Source: Parerythrobacter_A sp963799315 (GTDB lineage: Bacteria; Pseudomonadota; Alphaproteobacteria; Sphingomonadales; Sphingomonadaceae). From it: a stretch of 64,000 nucleotides of DNA. Positions 47,455-57,030 of the stretch are shown piece by piece (position 1 is the stretch's first letter; each line of letters starts with the position of its first letter). The stretch is from assembly GCA_963799315.1 (NCBI GenBank), contig CAWCWP010000001.1:1116001-1180000 (forward strand), in the 5' to 3' direction. Made by a program: the position numbers and the translations under genes. The notes under the pieces are model-generated. The model worked only from the letters and a program-made list of their open reading frames with translations, made no database searches and was not told the DNA's origin.

Positions 47455-47898
47455 ATGCCCCGCAAACAATCGCGTTTCGACGGGTCGGTGGCCGAGTGGC
47501 TGGAGGTGGAGGGAATTGTTGAGGCCGCGCCGTCCGGTCCCGGCGATATTGCCGATGTCGCCACGGTGCGCGGATTGCTGATTGCGGTGGCGCGCGAGGG
47601 GCGGGCGGCGAGCTATTCGGAGATGCTGGGCGCGCTGGGGTTTCGGTTTACCCGGCCCAAGATGCGGGCGCTGTGCAAGACGTTGGATGCCATCGACGCC
47701 GATGCCACCGCGGCGGGTGAGCCGGAGCTGGCGGTGCTGGTGGTGCGGGAGAGCGATCGGTTGCCGGGGCAAGGCTGGTGGACCGGTGCGGCGCAGCGAT
47801 ATGGCTATACCGGCGACTGGACAGGCGCGGAGGCGAAGGCGCTGGTGACGCGGGTGCAGCAGGTTGCTTTCGACCATTGGCAGCGCGACCGCGCGTAA
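47455..47898 (+). CDS. Conserved hypothetical protein
   Basis: A 147-aa cytosolic protein, ATG 47455 after GAGAGGAAC. The middle reads REGRAASYSEMLGALGFRFT, then PKMRALCKTLDAIDADATAA, and LAVLVVRESDRLPGQGWWTG. This gives a winged-helix-like helical half and a strand with a conserved LPGQGWW, resembling small uncharacterised proteins sometimes misannotated from other bacteria. There is no catalytic motif that I can name. It has no operon partner: HigBA is divergent upstream. Confidence 0.6.
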   Translation: MPRKQSRFDGSVAEWLEVEGIVEAAPSGPGDIADVATVRGLLIAVAREGRAASYSEMLGALGFRFTRPKMRALCKTLDAIDADATAAGEPELAVLVVRESDRLPGQGWWTGAAQRYGYTGDWTGAEAKALVTRVQQVAFDHWQRDRA

Positions 47899-48037
47899 TC
47901 GTACTTTTCATTTTCCTACATCGAAACAGCGCGCTATCTTCGGCCAACCCAGCCAATTACTTGTGAAGCGAGCCTGCAAGTTTCGACAAGTCCACACCCC
48001 TCGCAAACATGTGCGGCATATGTATTTCGTCAACCAG

Positions 48038-48608
48038 CTACGGCGACACCCAGCGTTCGCCGTCAGCGTCCAGTATCGCGCGACGATGGCCGGTATGCGC
48101 CAAGCTGAACCAGTCGAAGCTGGCGACCTCGACCAGTAGCAGGGCGAAGTTTTCGCGCGCCGGGACGAGCTGCGCGTCGTCGGGTTCGCTGCCCTCGAAT
48201 TGTGCGGGCAGGCCGGACGTTGGCTCGTCGGACACCGCACCCGGTCCCTCGCCGAGGTAGCAGCGGCGCGCGAAATTGCTGCTGGCCTGCCATGCGGCGT
48301 CGACCAGGTCGCCGGTTCGCACGATGCGCCCTTCGCCCCGGCAACGGATTTGCAGCTTTTCGGCCTTGTCGTAGAACAGCACACCGACGGGGGCAGCGTC
48401 GCCAATCTGTCCGGCCTTCGGGGCGCGGCTGTCGGTGTGGAAGCGCAGGGTGCGCGCTCGCGGCGTCGTAATGACGCAGCACCATGACGCGCAGATCGGC
48501 ATCGGCGGTGGCGACAACCGGGGTGTGAAACGGGCTGCGGCGGTTGGTTGCGGCGGCGGCGAGGCGGGCGTCGATATCGGCGCGAATGTCGGGAAAATTG
48601 TCCAGCAT
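48038..48608 (-). CDS. Pyridoxamine 5'-phosphate oxidase family protein, one frame break
   Basis: Flavin-binding split-barrel protein of about 189 aa. N-terminal MLDNFPDIRADIDARLAAAA and FHTPVVATADADLRVMVLRHYD are joined, with one extra base near 48470, to LRFHTDSRAPKAGQIGDAA, VLFYDKAEKLQIRCRGEGRI, and the tail FDWFSLAHTGHRRAILDADGERW. The R-H-Y-D, T-D-S-R-A-P-K and W-S-L/G-H-R-R blocks fit the PNPOx-like group. Because the classical substrate residues are not all visible, I call family rather than PdxH. Confidence 0.85.
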
Positions 48609-48792
48609 GTGGCGTGCATGTGCGCCCCGCCCGCGCTCTGTCAATCGTCAGTTCATTCAGGTTTTGCTATATGAACATTAACAGAAACCGAAACGACCGG
48701 TTCAGTATCCGGTCAGTGCAGCATCCCTAACCCGGTCTTTACCAAGACGAGAAAGGCGCGGTGGGACGCGGCGCAAACAAGCGGAGACGAAC

Positions 48793-49734
48793 ATGACTTT
48801 CAAGGACTTACTTACCGCAGGCAGTGCCTCGGCGCTCGCGATGGCGATGGCGTTTGCCGCCGTCCCGGCGCAGGCCGAGGCCGCCGAAGCGCAGCAGCGC
48901 GCCGAGCGCAGCGACCGTGGCAATGGCCAGGCCCGTGCCGACCGGCGCGCCAATCGCCAGCAGGCCCGCCAGAACAGCAATCGCGGCGAGCGGCGCCAGG
49001 CGCGGCAGAACCGTCGCGCGGACCGCGCAGCAGTTGCGCCGCAGCGTGCCCAGCGCCAGCGCAACGTGCAGGCCCCCGCCCGCTTCCGGAACAATAGCGG
49101 TGATGCGCGGCAAAACCAGCGCGCCAATCGCCAGGCGAACCGACAGGTCAACACACAGGCAAACCGGCAGGACCGTCGCGTTGAGCGTCGCCAGGACCGC
49201 CGCATCGAAAACCGTCAGGACCGTCGCGTAGAGCGTCGCCAGGACCGACGTTTCGAAAACCGCCAGCGCAACCGCACCTACGTCGATCAGCGGCGCAACC
49301 GTACCTATCAGAATGTGCAGCGCCAGCGCGATTTCCGCCAGAACCAGCGCCGTGCTGATCGTCAGGCCGATCGTCGGTTCGACCGTCGCGCGGATCGCCG
49401 CTACAACCGGCAGGCACAGCGTCGCTGGAACCGGAATGCGTGGCGCAACAATGCGCGGTACAACTGGCGCAACCATCGCCGCTACAACCGCAATATCTTC
49501 AGCGTGGGACGGTATTATTCGCCCTATCGCGGATATAATTACCGCCGGTTCAATGTCGGCTTCCAGCTCGGCAGCCTGTTCTTCGGCAGTCGCTACTGGA
49601 TCAACGACCCTTGGCGTTATCGCCTGCCGGCGGTCTATGGCGACTATCGCTGGATCCGCTACTATGACGACGTCGTTCTGGTGAACACATATAACGGCCG
49701 CGTGGTCGATGTGATTTACGACTTCTTCTACTGA
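48793..49734 (+). CDS. Arg/Gln/Asn-rich repeat protein with RcnB-like C-terminus
   Basis: A 313-aa exported protein. The signal peptide (about 1-29, ending PAQAEA) precedes about 190 residues rich in R, Q, N and D. These include 16-residue repeats (QDRRVERRQDRRIENR-type) from a 48-base DNA repeat. The C-terminal 80 residues (FSVGRYYSPYRGYNYRRFN, then WRYRLPAVYGDYRWIRYYDD, ending VVDVIYDFFY) match the RcnB-like domain, a periplasmic fold named for nickel/cobalt homeostasis. The highly basic middle may bind surface polyanions or nucleic acid (inference). It is followed by a strong terminator. Confidence 0.85.
   Translation: MTFKDLLTAGSASALAMAMAFAAVPAQAEAAEAQQRAERSDRGNGQARADRRANRQQARQNSNRGERRQARQNRRADRAAVAPQRAQRQRNVQAPARFRNNSGDARQNQRANRQANRQVNTQANRQDRRVERRQDRRIENRQDRRVERRQDRRFENRQRNRTYVDQRRNRTYQNVQRQRDFRQNQRRADRQADRRFDRRADRRYNRQAQRRWNRNAWRNNARYNWRNHRRYNRNIFSVGRYYSPYRGYNYRRFNVGFQLGSLFFGSRYWINDPWRYRLPAVYGDYRWIRYYDDVVLVNTYNGRVVDVIYDFFY
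49162..49270 (+). repeat. 48-bp in-frame tandem repeat inside the RcnB-like gene
   Basis: Two near-identical 48-base units start at 49162 and 49210 (AACCGGCAGGACCGTCGCGT, then AACCGTCAGGACCGTCGCGT), and a partial third starts at 49258. They encode the 16-residue R/Q/D/E repeat. The period of 48 keeps frame on expansion or loss. Confidence 0.85.
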
Positions 49735-49751
49735 GCCGACCTAACCCGCCG

Positions 49752-49784
49752 AACCCCCGCTTGCGCACCGCCAAGCGGGGGTTT
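49752..49784 (+). terminator. Intrinsic terminator after the RcnB-like gene
   Basis: Perfect inverted repeat AACCCCCGCTTG and CAAGCGGGGGTT with loop CGCACCGC, ending TTTAGCG. It lies 17 bases after the RcnB-like stop and just before the prolyl hydroxylase start. Confidence 0.8.
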
Positions 49785-49799
49785 AGCGTTTGTGTCACC

Positions 49800-50468
49800 A
49801 TGCCGAAGACGAAAACCGCCCCCGACCGCGATGCGCTGAAACGCACCGGTGCCGCCGTCCGCAATCGTCTCGCCGACGATCCGCGCGCCTATCAGGTGCC
49901 GACCGACAAGCTGGAGCTTTACGGCTTCGGCGACTTCCTTACCGCCGACGAATGCGCGCGGCTGGTCGCCATGATCGATACGATTGCCAAGCCGAGCGCG
50001 CTGTTCAAGGTGGATTACGGCAGCGGGTTCCGCACGTCGTTTTCAAGCGATCTCGACCCGCACGAACCGCTGGTCAAAGGCATTTCGCGCCGCATCGACG
50101 ACTTGCTCGGCCTGAAGGCGGATACGGGCGAGGCGGTGCAGGGACAGCGCTATTTGCCGGGACAGGAATTCAAGCCGCACAACGACTGGTTCTATCCCGA
50201 AGAGGAATACTGGAAAGTCGAGCGCAAGCGCGGCGGACAGCGCAGCTGGACCGCGATGGCATTTCTCAACGCGGTGGAGGAAGGCGGCGACACGCACTTC
50301 ACCAATGCGGGTCTTGCCATCGCGCCGCAGCCGGGCGCGCTGCTGGCGTGGAACAACGCGGACCCGTCGGGCATCTGCAACGAGGACACCATCCATGCCG
50401 GAACGCCGGTGCTGGCGGGCAAAAAATACATCATCACGAAGTGGTACCGCACCCGCAAATGGGGCTGA
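49800..50468 (+). CDS. 2OG-Fe(II) oxygenase, prolyl 4-hydroxylase-like
   Basis: Iron- and 2-oxoglutarate-dependent dioxygenase, 222 aa from ATG 49800. The iron ligands are His127 and Asp129 (KPHNDW) and His199 (EDTIHAG); Lys209 (GKKYIITKWYR) would bind 2-oxoglutarate. AFLNAVEEGGDTHF is the conserved strand of the P4H alpha-subunit group. Bacterial members may hydroxylate proteins or small molecules; the target is unknown. It starts 16 bases after the terminator and converges on lysK with a four-base gap. Intact. Confidence 0.92.
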   Translation: MPKTKTAPDRDALKRTGAAVRNRLADDPRAYQVPTDKLELYGFGDFLTADECARLVAMIDTIAKPSALFKVDYGSGFRTSFSSDLDPHEPLVKGISRRIDDLLGLKADTGEAVQGQRYLPGQEFKPHNDWFYPEEEYWKVERKRGGQRSWTAMAFLNAVEEGGDTHFTNAGLAIAPQPGALLAWNNADPSGICNEDTIHAGTPVLAGKKYIITKWYRTRKWG

Positions 50469-50472
50469 ACCG

Positions 50473-52128
50473 CTAGCCTTCGCCGCGCGCAAGCGCCTCC
50501 GCGATCAGGCGGCGCGTATTGTCGATACCGTAGAGCGCGATGAAGCTGCCCATGCGCGGCCCCTGGTCGCTGCCGAGCAGGGTCTGGTACAGCGCCCGGA
50601 ACCAGTCGCGCAAACCGTCGAACCCGAACGCCTCGTCCTTGCCGATCTCGTACACCTGCGTCTGCAATTCCTCCGCCGAAGCGTCTGCCGGGGCGGAGGC
50701 GAGATACGCGTCCAGCGCCCGCAACGCCGCCGCTTCGTTCTCCGACGGCGCGCGCTTTTCCAGCGTCGGCACGATGTAGTCGCGGGTGTAGTTCACCGCC
50801 GCGCGGATCAGGTCGGCGACTTCGGGCGTGCGCGCGCTCTCGCCGTAGAACCGGTCGAGATAGTCCGCCACATTCGCCTCGGTCGCCTCGGCCCCCAGCA
50901 CGCTGGCGAGGTTCAGCAGCAGCCCGAACCTGACCGGCAAGCTGTCCCCCGCCCCCGGCGCTTTCGCCCCGTCGAAGCCGCCATTGGCGCGCGACAGGTG
51001 CCACACCGGATTGCCGAGCTGCTTGTCCAGCGGCTGTTCCGCCAGCCGTTCGCGGAACTGCCAGTAATCGTCCACCGCGCGCGGGATGACGCCGGCATGC
51101 AGCTGCTTGGCGCTTTTGGGATTGGGGAAGATGTAGAAGCCCAGCGATTCCTGCGTGCCGTATTCAAGCCATTGCTCGATGGTCAGCCCGTTGCCCTTGG
51201 ACTTGGAAATCTTCTCGCCATTGGCATCGAGGAACAGCTCGTAGATCAGCCCTTCCGGCTTGCGCCCGCCAAGCAGCTTGGCGATGCGGCCCGACTGCAC
51301 GCCACTGTCGGTCAGATCCTTGCCGTACATCTCGTAATCGACGCCCAGCGCGCACCAGCGCATCGCCCAGTCGACTTTCCATTGCAGCTTGGCCTGCCCG
51401 CCCAGCGCAGCTCTGTTCGACAACCGTCCCGTCCGCGTCGGTGAAGCGGATGATGCCCGCCTCCGCATCGACCACCTCGACCGGAACCTGCAGCACATGG
51501 CCGCTGCTCGGGCTGATCGGCAGGATCGGCGAATAGGTCTGGCGCCGTTCCTCGCGCAGGGTCGGCAGCATGATGTCGAGAATGCCCTGGTTGTGGCGCA
51601 GCACATTGCGCAGCGCATCGTCGAACGCGCCGGACAGGTAGCGGTCGCTCGATGCGACGAATTCGTATTCGAAACCGAACCGGTCGAGGAAGTCGCGCAG
51701 CATCGCGTTGTTGCGTGCGCGAAGCTTTCATGCTCGCCCGTCGGGTCGGGCACCCGACATAGCGGTTTATGCAGGTTGTCCTTCAGGACATCCGCGTCCG
51801 CAATGTTGTCCGGCACCTTGCGCAGCCCGTCCATGTCGTCGCTGAACGCGACCAGCCGCGTTGTGCCGTCTTCGGGCTTCGCGCCGATCATCGCTTCGTA
51901 GGCGCGGCGCACCAGCGTGGTGCGCAGCACTTCCTGAAACGTGCCGATATGCGGCAGGCCGGATGGGCCGTAGCCGGTTTCGAACAGTACCGGCGCAGCG
52001 CTTCCGTCCTTGGCGGTCTTGCCGTCGGGATAGCGTTTCGCCAGACGCTGCGCCTCCACGAAAGGCCAGGCCTTGGAGACGCGCGCGGCGGCGGCGAGTT
52101 CGGTCATGCTCGAATGTTCAGCGGTCAT
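50473..52128 (-). CDS. lysK: Class I lysyl-tRNA synthetase, two frame breaks
   Basis: Charges tRNA-Lys with lysine. It is the class I (archaeal-type, LysK) enzyme found in alphaproteobacteria. From ATG 52128: catalytic domain with HIGTFQE (HIGH-like) in VLFETGYGPSGLPHIGTFQEV, the MLRDFLDRFGFEYEF block and the KMSKS-like KISKSKGNGLTIEQWLEY. The C-terminal anticodon-binding cage ends ALYGIDNTRRLIAEAL. The frame changes near 51722 (net one missing base) and 51415 (one extra base). It is essential unless a class II LysS exists elsewhere, so errors are the likely cause. Confidence 0.94.
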   Translation of the reverse strand: MTAEHSSMTELAAAARVSKAWPFVEAQRLAKRYPDGKTAKDGSAAPVLFETGYGPSGLPHIGTFQEVLRTTLVRRAYEAMIGAKPEDGTTRLVAFSDDMDGLRKVPDNIADADVLKDNLHKPLCRVPDPTGEHESFAHATTRCCATSSTGSVSNTNSSHRATATCPARSTMRCAMCCATTRAFSTSCCRPCARNGARPIRRSCRSARAAAMCCRFRSRWSMRRRASSASPTRTGRLSNRAALGGQAKLQWKVDWAMRWCALGVDYEMYGKDLTDSGVQSGRIAKLLGGRKPEGLIYELFLDANGEKISKSKGNGLTIEQWLEYGTQESLGFYIFPNPKSAKQLHAGVIPRAVDDYWQFRERLAEQPLDKQLGNPVWHLSRANGGFDGAKAPGAGDSLPVRFGLLLNLASVLGAEATEANVADYLDRFYGESARTPEVADLIRAAVNYTRDYIVPTLEKRAPSENEAAALRALDAYLASAPADASAEELQTQVYEIGKDEAFGFDGLRDWFRALYQTLLGSDQGPRMGSFIALYGIDNTRRLIAEALARGEG

Positions 52129-52444
52129 GCCGCGTCCTTTCGCCGATAGCCTCGCCCCGTGCAACCGTATCGCATGGCCACATGGACCGGATCGCCCCTG
52201 TTTTATGCACCCCGGCCATCCGCGCCAATGCCCCGGCACGGGCGGGTTTGCCGGTACGCAAAGGGGCGCGCGGTGTGACCTTGGATTTTGCAGGCACGGG
52301 ACACTTCCATTGTCGCCAGTCTCTCGATACCGGTGCGGTATCGGCGTAACGCCCGCAATATCAGGCCCCCGGCATGTAGGACATCGGCAAACATGACAGG
52401 GCCGATGTTTACTTTCCGTTCCGCGCTTCGCATACCGCGCATCC
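52129..52444. other. Intergenic region between lysK and a helicase gene
   Basis: A divergent spacer that should carry both promoters. It contains a perfect 8-bp palindrome with a three-base loop (CGATACCG-GTG-CGGTATCG, 52325-52343), which may be an operator or a small hairpin. Reading frames here have no protein-like composition. No RNA gene was recognised. Confidence 0.5.
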
Positions 52445-55198
52445 GTGCCTGCTGCCCTTCCCCTCCCCGCGCTTCATGCCAGCCATGCCGGCGTCTGGCT
52501 GCGCGCGCCCAATGCGGAAACGCAGAGCGCGTCCAAGGGCGATGCGGTCACTGCGGCAGCCGAAACGCCGGTGCTGCTGCTGAATGCGCCGCTGGTGGCA
52601 TCGCGGCTGGGCTATCCCGACCTGTCGGGGCTGGACCTCCTGGAACTGTTCGCCTTCGTCCATCCGGCGCGGTTCTGCGTGCCGACGCCCAAGGGGCTGG
52701 CGGCGGCGTGCGGCTTGCCCGATCCCGGCACCGACGATGGCGTGCCGCTGCTGCTGCAACAGGCGGCGGCGGTGCTGCTGGAACGGTGCGAGGCGGAGGA
52801 CTGGGCGGAGCGTGACGGCGGCGTGGTCGGCGCTGCAATCGCTGAGCCGCCTGCGCTGGCCGTGGGCGGGGGTATGCGCGCCGCATGTCAACAAGCCGGA
52901 GCGCGCCGAACGCTGGCTGTTCGCGAAGCTGCCCGAATGGGAGGAAGCAGCCCGAACGCCCGCAGCCCGCGCAGGTCGCCATCAAGCCCGCTGAAATCGA
53001 CGAACAGCTCGACTATCTGACCGGCGAACATGCCGAACGGCGCGAGGGCCAGCGCAGCTATGCCCGCGACGTCGGCGGCATCTTTGCGCCGCGCACCCGC
53101 ACCGATACGCCGCACATGCTGCTGGCGCAGGCGGGCACCGGCATCGGCAAGACGCTGGGCTATCTCGCGCCCGCCTCGCTCTGGTCCAGCGCGGCGCGCG
53201 GCACGGTCTGGGTCAGCACCTTTACCAAGAACCTGCAACGCCAGCTGCGCAGCGAAGCGGCGCGGGCATGGCCGGACCGGCGCAAGGACGGCACGCGACC
53301 CGTGGTGGTGCGCAAGGGGCGCGAGAACTATCTGTGCCTGCTCAATCTGGAGGATGCCTTGCAGGGCGGCTTCGGCGGGCGGCCCGCCATCCTGGCGCAA
53401 CTGGTGGCGCGCTGGGCCGCCTATACGCGCGACGGCGACATGATCGGCGGCGACTTGCCCGGCTGGCTCGGCACGTTGTTCCGCCACCGCGCCATCGCCT
53501 CGCTGACCGACCAGCGCGGCGAATGCGTCTATGCCGGGTGCCCGCATTACCGCAAATGCTTCATCGAACGCGCCGCCCGCGCCAGCGCGCAGGCCGACCT
53601 CGTCATCGCCAATCATGCGCTGGTCATGATCAACGCCGCCCGCTCGCGCGATATGGGCCATCGCCCGACGCGCATCATCTTCGACGAGGGCCATCATGTC
53701 GTTCGATGCCGCCGATTCCACCTTCGCCGCCGCGCTGACCGGGCAGGAGGCGATCGAGCTGCGGCGCTGGATGCTGGGGCCGGAACGCAGGAGCAAGGGA
53801 CGCCGGCGCGGGCTGGCGGCGCGGCTGGCCGATATCGCCAGCTATGACGAGGCAGGCGGGCGCGCCATCGCCGAGGCGCTGGACGCAAGCGCGGTGCTGC
53901 CGTCCGACGGCTGGCTGCAACGCCTGCACGATGGCGACCCGTTCGGCCCGGTCGAGGCGTTGCTGGCGCGGCGTGCGCGACCTGACCTATGCGCGCGACG
54001 AAAGCGGGCGCGACGGCGGCTACGGCATCGAGACCGAGATCGCGCAGCTGCCCGGCGCGCTGGTCGAACAGGCGGCAGCAGCGGCGGAAGCGCTGGAAGC
54101 GATACGCGCGCCGCTGATCCGGCTCGGCGTCCGGCTGGAAGCGGTGCTGGAGGATGCGCCCGACTGGCTCGATGCGACAGGGCCGCGCGCGGATCGAGGG
54201 AGCGCGCCATTCGCTCGGCTGGCGCATCGATCTGCTGGCCGCGTGGGATCGCGCTGCTGGCACGGCTGGGCGGGCCGGTCGATCCCGATTTCGTCGACTG
54301 GCTCGCGGTCGAGCGCTACGAGGCGCGCGAATTCGATGTCGGCATCCATCGCCGCTGGCTCGACCCGATGAAACCCTTTGCCAAGGTCGTGCTCGAACCC
54401 GCGCATGGCGTCATGCTGACCAGCGCGACGCTGACTGACCGCGCGCCGGAAGGGCGCGGACTGGGACAGCGCCATCGCCGCCAGCGGCGCGCCGCATGTG
54501 CCGCTGGCCCCCGCGACCAGCACAGCGCACAGCCCGTTCGACTATGCCGCCCGCGCCGAAGTGCTGATCGTCACCGATATCACGCGCGGCGATCTGCCCG
54601 CGCTGGCGGGGGCCTATGCCCGGTTTATCGAGGCGGCGGGCGGCGGCGTGCTGGGCCTGTTCACCGCGATCCGCCGGCTGCGCATCGTGCATGGCCGCAT
54701 CGCCGACCGGCTCGCGCGCGCCGGCTTGCCGCTCTACGCCCAGCATGTCGATCCGATCGACACCGGCACGCTGGTCGATATCTTCCGCGACGATCTGAAG
54801 GCCAGCCTGCTCGGCACCGATGCGCTGCGCGACGGGGTGGACGTGCCGGGCGAATCGCTGCGCTGCGTGGTGCTGGAGGGGGTGCCGTGGCCCAAGCCCG
54901 GCATCCTGCACCGCGCCCGCCGCGCCGCCGCCAGCGCCGAGCCGGGCGGCGCGCAAGGGCTATGACGACCGCATCATCCGCGCGCGGCTGGCGCAGGCGT
55001 TCGGGCGGCTGATCCGCACGCGCGAGGACAGCGGGCATTTCGTGGTGCTGTCCGCCGCCTTCCCCAGCCGCCTGCTCTCCGCCTTTCCCGAAGGCACGCC
55101 TGTTCATGCGGTTGACGCTGGAGGAGGCTTTACAACGGGTCGCGGCGGGTGTTGGAACGGCGCCGGACACCGCTTCACAGGAAACCGCGCTGACGTGA
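52445..55198 (+). CDS. DinG-family ATP-dependent DNA helicase, about nine frame breaks
   Basis: Superfamily 2 iron-sulfur-type helicase (DinG/YoaA-like; about 915 aa joined). From GTG 52445: an N-terminal extra domain (LLLNAPLVASRLGYPDLSGL) typical of alphaproteobacterial members. Then IDEQLDYLTGEHAERREGQRSYA, Walker A AQAGTGIGKTLGYL and the four-Cys region (ENYLCLLNLED, CVYAGCPHYRKC). Next are DEGHH as motif II, LTSATLTDR, and the late helicase motifs GVDVPGESLRCVVLEGVPW and QAFGRLIRT. Frame changes near 52830, 52945, 53700, 53975, 54185, 54240, 54455, 54945 and 55105, each one extra base. It is either badly sequenced or, less likely, decayed. Confidence 0.85.
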
Positions 55199-55211
55199 GC
55201 AAGACACGCCT

Positions 55212-55814
55212 ATGAAAAAGACCCTGGGCCTCCTGCGCCATGCCAAGTCCGAATGGGACGATATGGGCACGCGCGATTTCGACCGCGGGCTGAACGCGCG
55301 CGGGCGGCGCGGCGCGGCGCTGATCGGCGCGCATATCGCGCAGACCATGGCGGCGCGGTCGCAAGGCTGGGACCGGGTGCTGGCCAGCCCGGCGCAACGG
55401 GTGCGCGAGACACTGGCCGAAGCTCTTCCGAAACATACGCCGGACTGGATCGAATCGCTCTATCTCGCCGATACCGCCACCCTGTTCGACCAGTTGCAGC
55501 AATGCGACGATGCCACCGGTGCCGTGCTGCTGGCGGGCCACAATCCGGGCATGCAGGAAATGCTGTTCGCGCTGGTCCCGCCCGCTGGCGAGAATGCGGA
55601 GTTCGATGCGGCGGCGCAGAAATATCCGACCGCCACCTTCGCGCTGTTCGAACTGGATATCGACAGCTGGAGCGCGCTGGAAAAAGGGTGCGGCACGCTG
55701 GTGCAGTTCACCCGCCCGCGCGACCTCGACCCGGAGCTGGGGCCGGAAGAGTACGCGCGCTACTGGTGCGTCACGATGATCGTGAAGTTGCCGCTATACT
55801 GCCCCGGTGTCTGA
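55212..55814 (+). CDS. SixA-like histidine phosphatase
   Basis: Histidine-phosphatase-superfamily protein, 200 aa. The catalytic motif is L-R-H-A-K at the N-terminus (Arg9, His10), followed by conserved Arg in DRGLNARGRRGAALIG, RVLASPAQRVRETL, and the second His in VLLAGHNPGMQEML. It resembles SixA, a phosphohistidine phosphatase acting on phosphorelay or PTS-Ntr proteins. It starts 13 bases after the helicase stop. Its last 55 bases overlap the convergent DUF4402 gene, so the C-terminus could be altered by a sequence error. Confidence 0.88.
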   Translation: MKKTLGLLRHAKSEWDDMGTRDFDRGLNARGRRGAALIGAHIAQTMAARSQGWDRVLASPAQRVRETLAEALPKHTPDWIESLYLADTATLFDQLQQCDDATGAVLLAGHNPGMQEMLFALVPPAGENAEFDAAAQKYPTATFALFELDIDSWSALEKGCGTLVQFTRPRDLDPELGPEEYARYWCVTMIVKLPLYCPGV

Positions 55815-56313
55815 CCCGCGCGAAACCGCAGCCGTCCGCCGATCTGCATATTCGCCGCACCCGCTGCCGGCATCGTGACGCTGCGCGGCAACGTGCGCTG
55901 CGCCGCCGTTGTCGAAGCTTATCCGCAGCCGATCCACCGTGATCGGCGCGCCGGGGCCGGTCAGTTCGACTGTCGGAGAGGGCGTGGTAATCAGGATGCT
56001 CGGTATTCGCCGGCGCGGTCAGTGTCGAAGATGGCACGGCGTGCAAATCGTTATTCGCCACGAAAACGGTGTTGTCGTTGCCGGTGCGCGTACCGATGCG
56101 CGCTTGGATCGTCACACGCGCCCAGCCGGTGGCAGGCGCGATCATCTTGCCGAAGGCGAGGTCCGCCGTGTTGGCGATCGTAACCGGCGACGCGATCTGC
56201 GCGGAGGTCGTGCCGGTGACCGCCTGCGTATCGCCCGGTGCCGCCAGCGCCGTTCCGCCCGTGGCAAAGGCCGCGAGGAATGCGGCGCAGGTCAGGAGGC
56301 GGCGATAGCTCAT
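55760..56313 (-). CDS. DUF4402 domain secreted protein, two frame breaks
   Basis: Small exported beta-sandwich protein of about 182 aa. The signal peptide is MSYRRLLTCAAFLAAFATGG with cleavage near TALAAP. The N-terminal pattern TTSAQIASPVTIANTADLAFGKMIAP is the DUF4402 start. After frame changes near 55990 and 55880 (one extra base each) come PSILITTPSPTVELTGPGAP and MQIGGRLRFRAGQTPGQYSG, ending FTIIVTHQ, which is the family's C-terminal strand motif. DUF4402 proteins are often surface or pilus-like subunits. No chaperone or usher gene is nearby. Confidence 0.8.
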
Positions 56314-56380
56314 CCCTGCATGAATAGCGCACCCGCGACGCGAAGTGCATAACGAGCGCGGTTAACGCGTATTAGCCATT

Positions 56381-57004
56381 TTACAGCAACCGCCGCTGCG
56401 CCGCGCCGCCGGACCACGGCTGGTCCGTCCGGTCGATGGCGACGGGTCCGTCATAGCCGACGCACAGCGCGATGGCCTCGGCCGGTTTGGCGTCGACCCA
56501 TGCCGCGCGCGCATCGCCTTCCAGGATCACCGGCATCCGCGCATGGACCTGCGCCGCGACGCCCACCGCGTCGGTCATCACCATCGCATAGCTGCGCCCC
56601 CATTCCTCGCTGTCGCGCCACACCCCGGCGCAGGCGAACAGCGCGTCGCTGCCCCGCCTGCATCCAGCTGCGCGTCATCGCGCCTTTCGCGCCCTCGGCC
56701 TCGGCCCAGCCGGTCAGCGGGATGAGGCAGCGCGCGTCTCGAAGCTCTTGCGCCAGAAGAAGCTGTTGAGCTTGTCCGTGCGCGCATTGTTGACCGGTTT
56801 GGGCTTCAGCGGCTTGCCGGTTTTCGATTTCATTTGCAGCGGCAGGCCCCAGACCATCGCTTGCAGCGTACCCTCGGCAATCACCGCGCCGGGATGGCCG
56901 GGATAGACCTCGCTGCCCATATTCGCGCCCGCCAGCGCGTCCTTCGCGTTGAACAGCCGCGCGACTTCGGCGGCGCTTTTGGTCATGCGGTAGAGGTTGC
57001 ACAT
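56381..57004 (-). CDS. SOS response-associated peptidase (YedK/HMCES), two frame breaks
   Basis: Protein that covalently crosslinks to abasic sites in single-stranded DNA through Cys2, shielding them. The N-terminus MCNLYRMTKSAAEVARLF shows Cys2 immediately after the start. VWGLPLQMKSK, NNARTDKLNSFFWRKSFE, RCLIPLTGWAEAEG and HARMPVIL follow (His and Asn of the active site). The frame changes near 56735 (net one missing base) and 56655 (one extra). About 207 aa after joining. It lies 26 bases from ubiA on the same strand. Confidence 0.88.
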
Positions 57005-57030
57005 CGTCCTGCTCCTTACATGGCTGCCCA

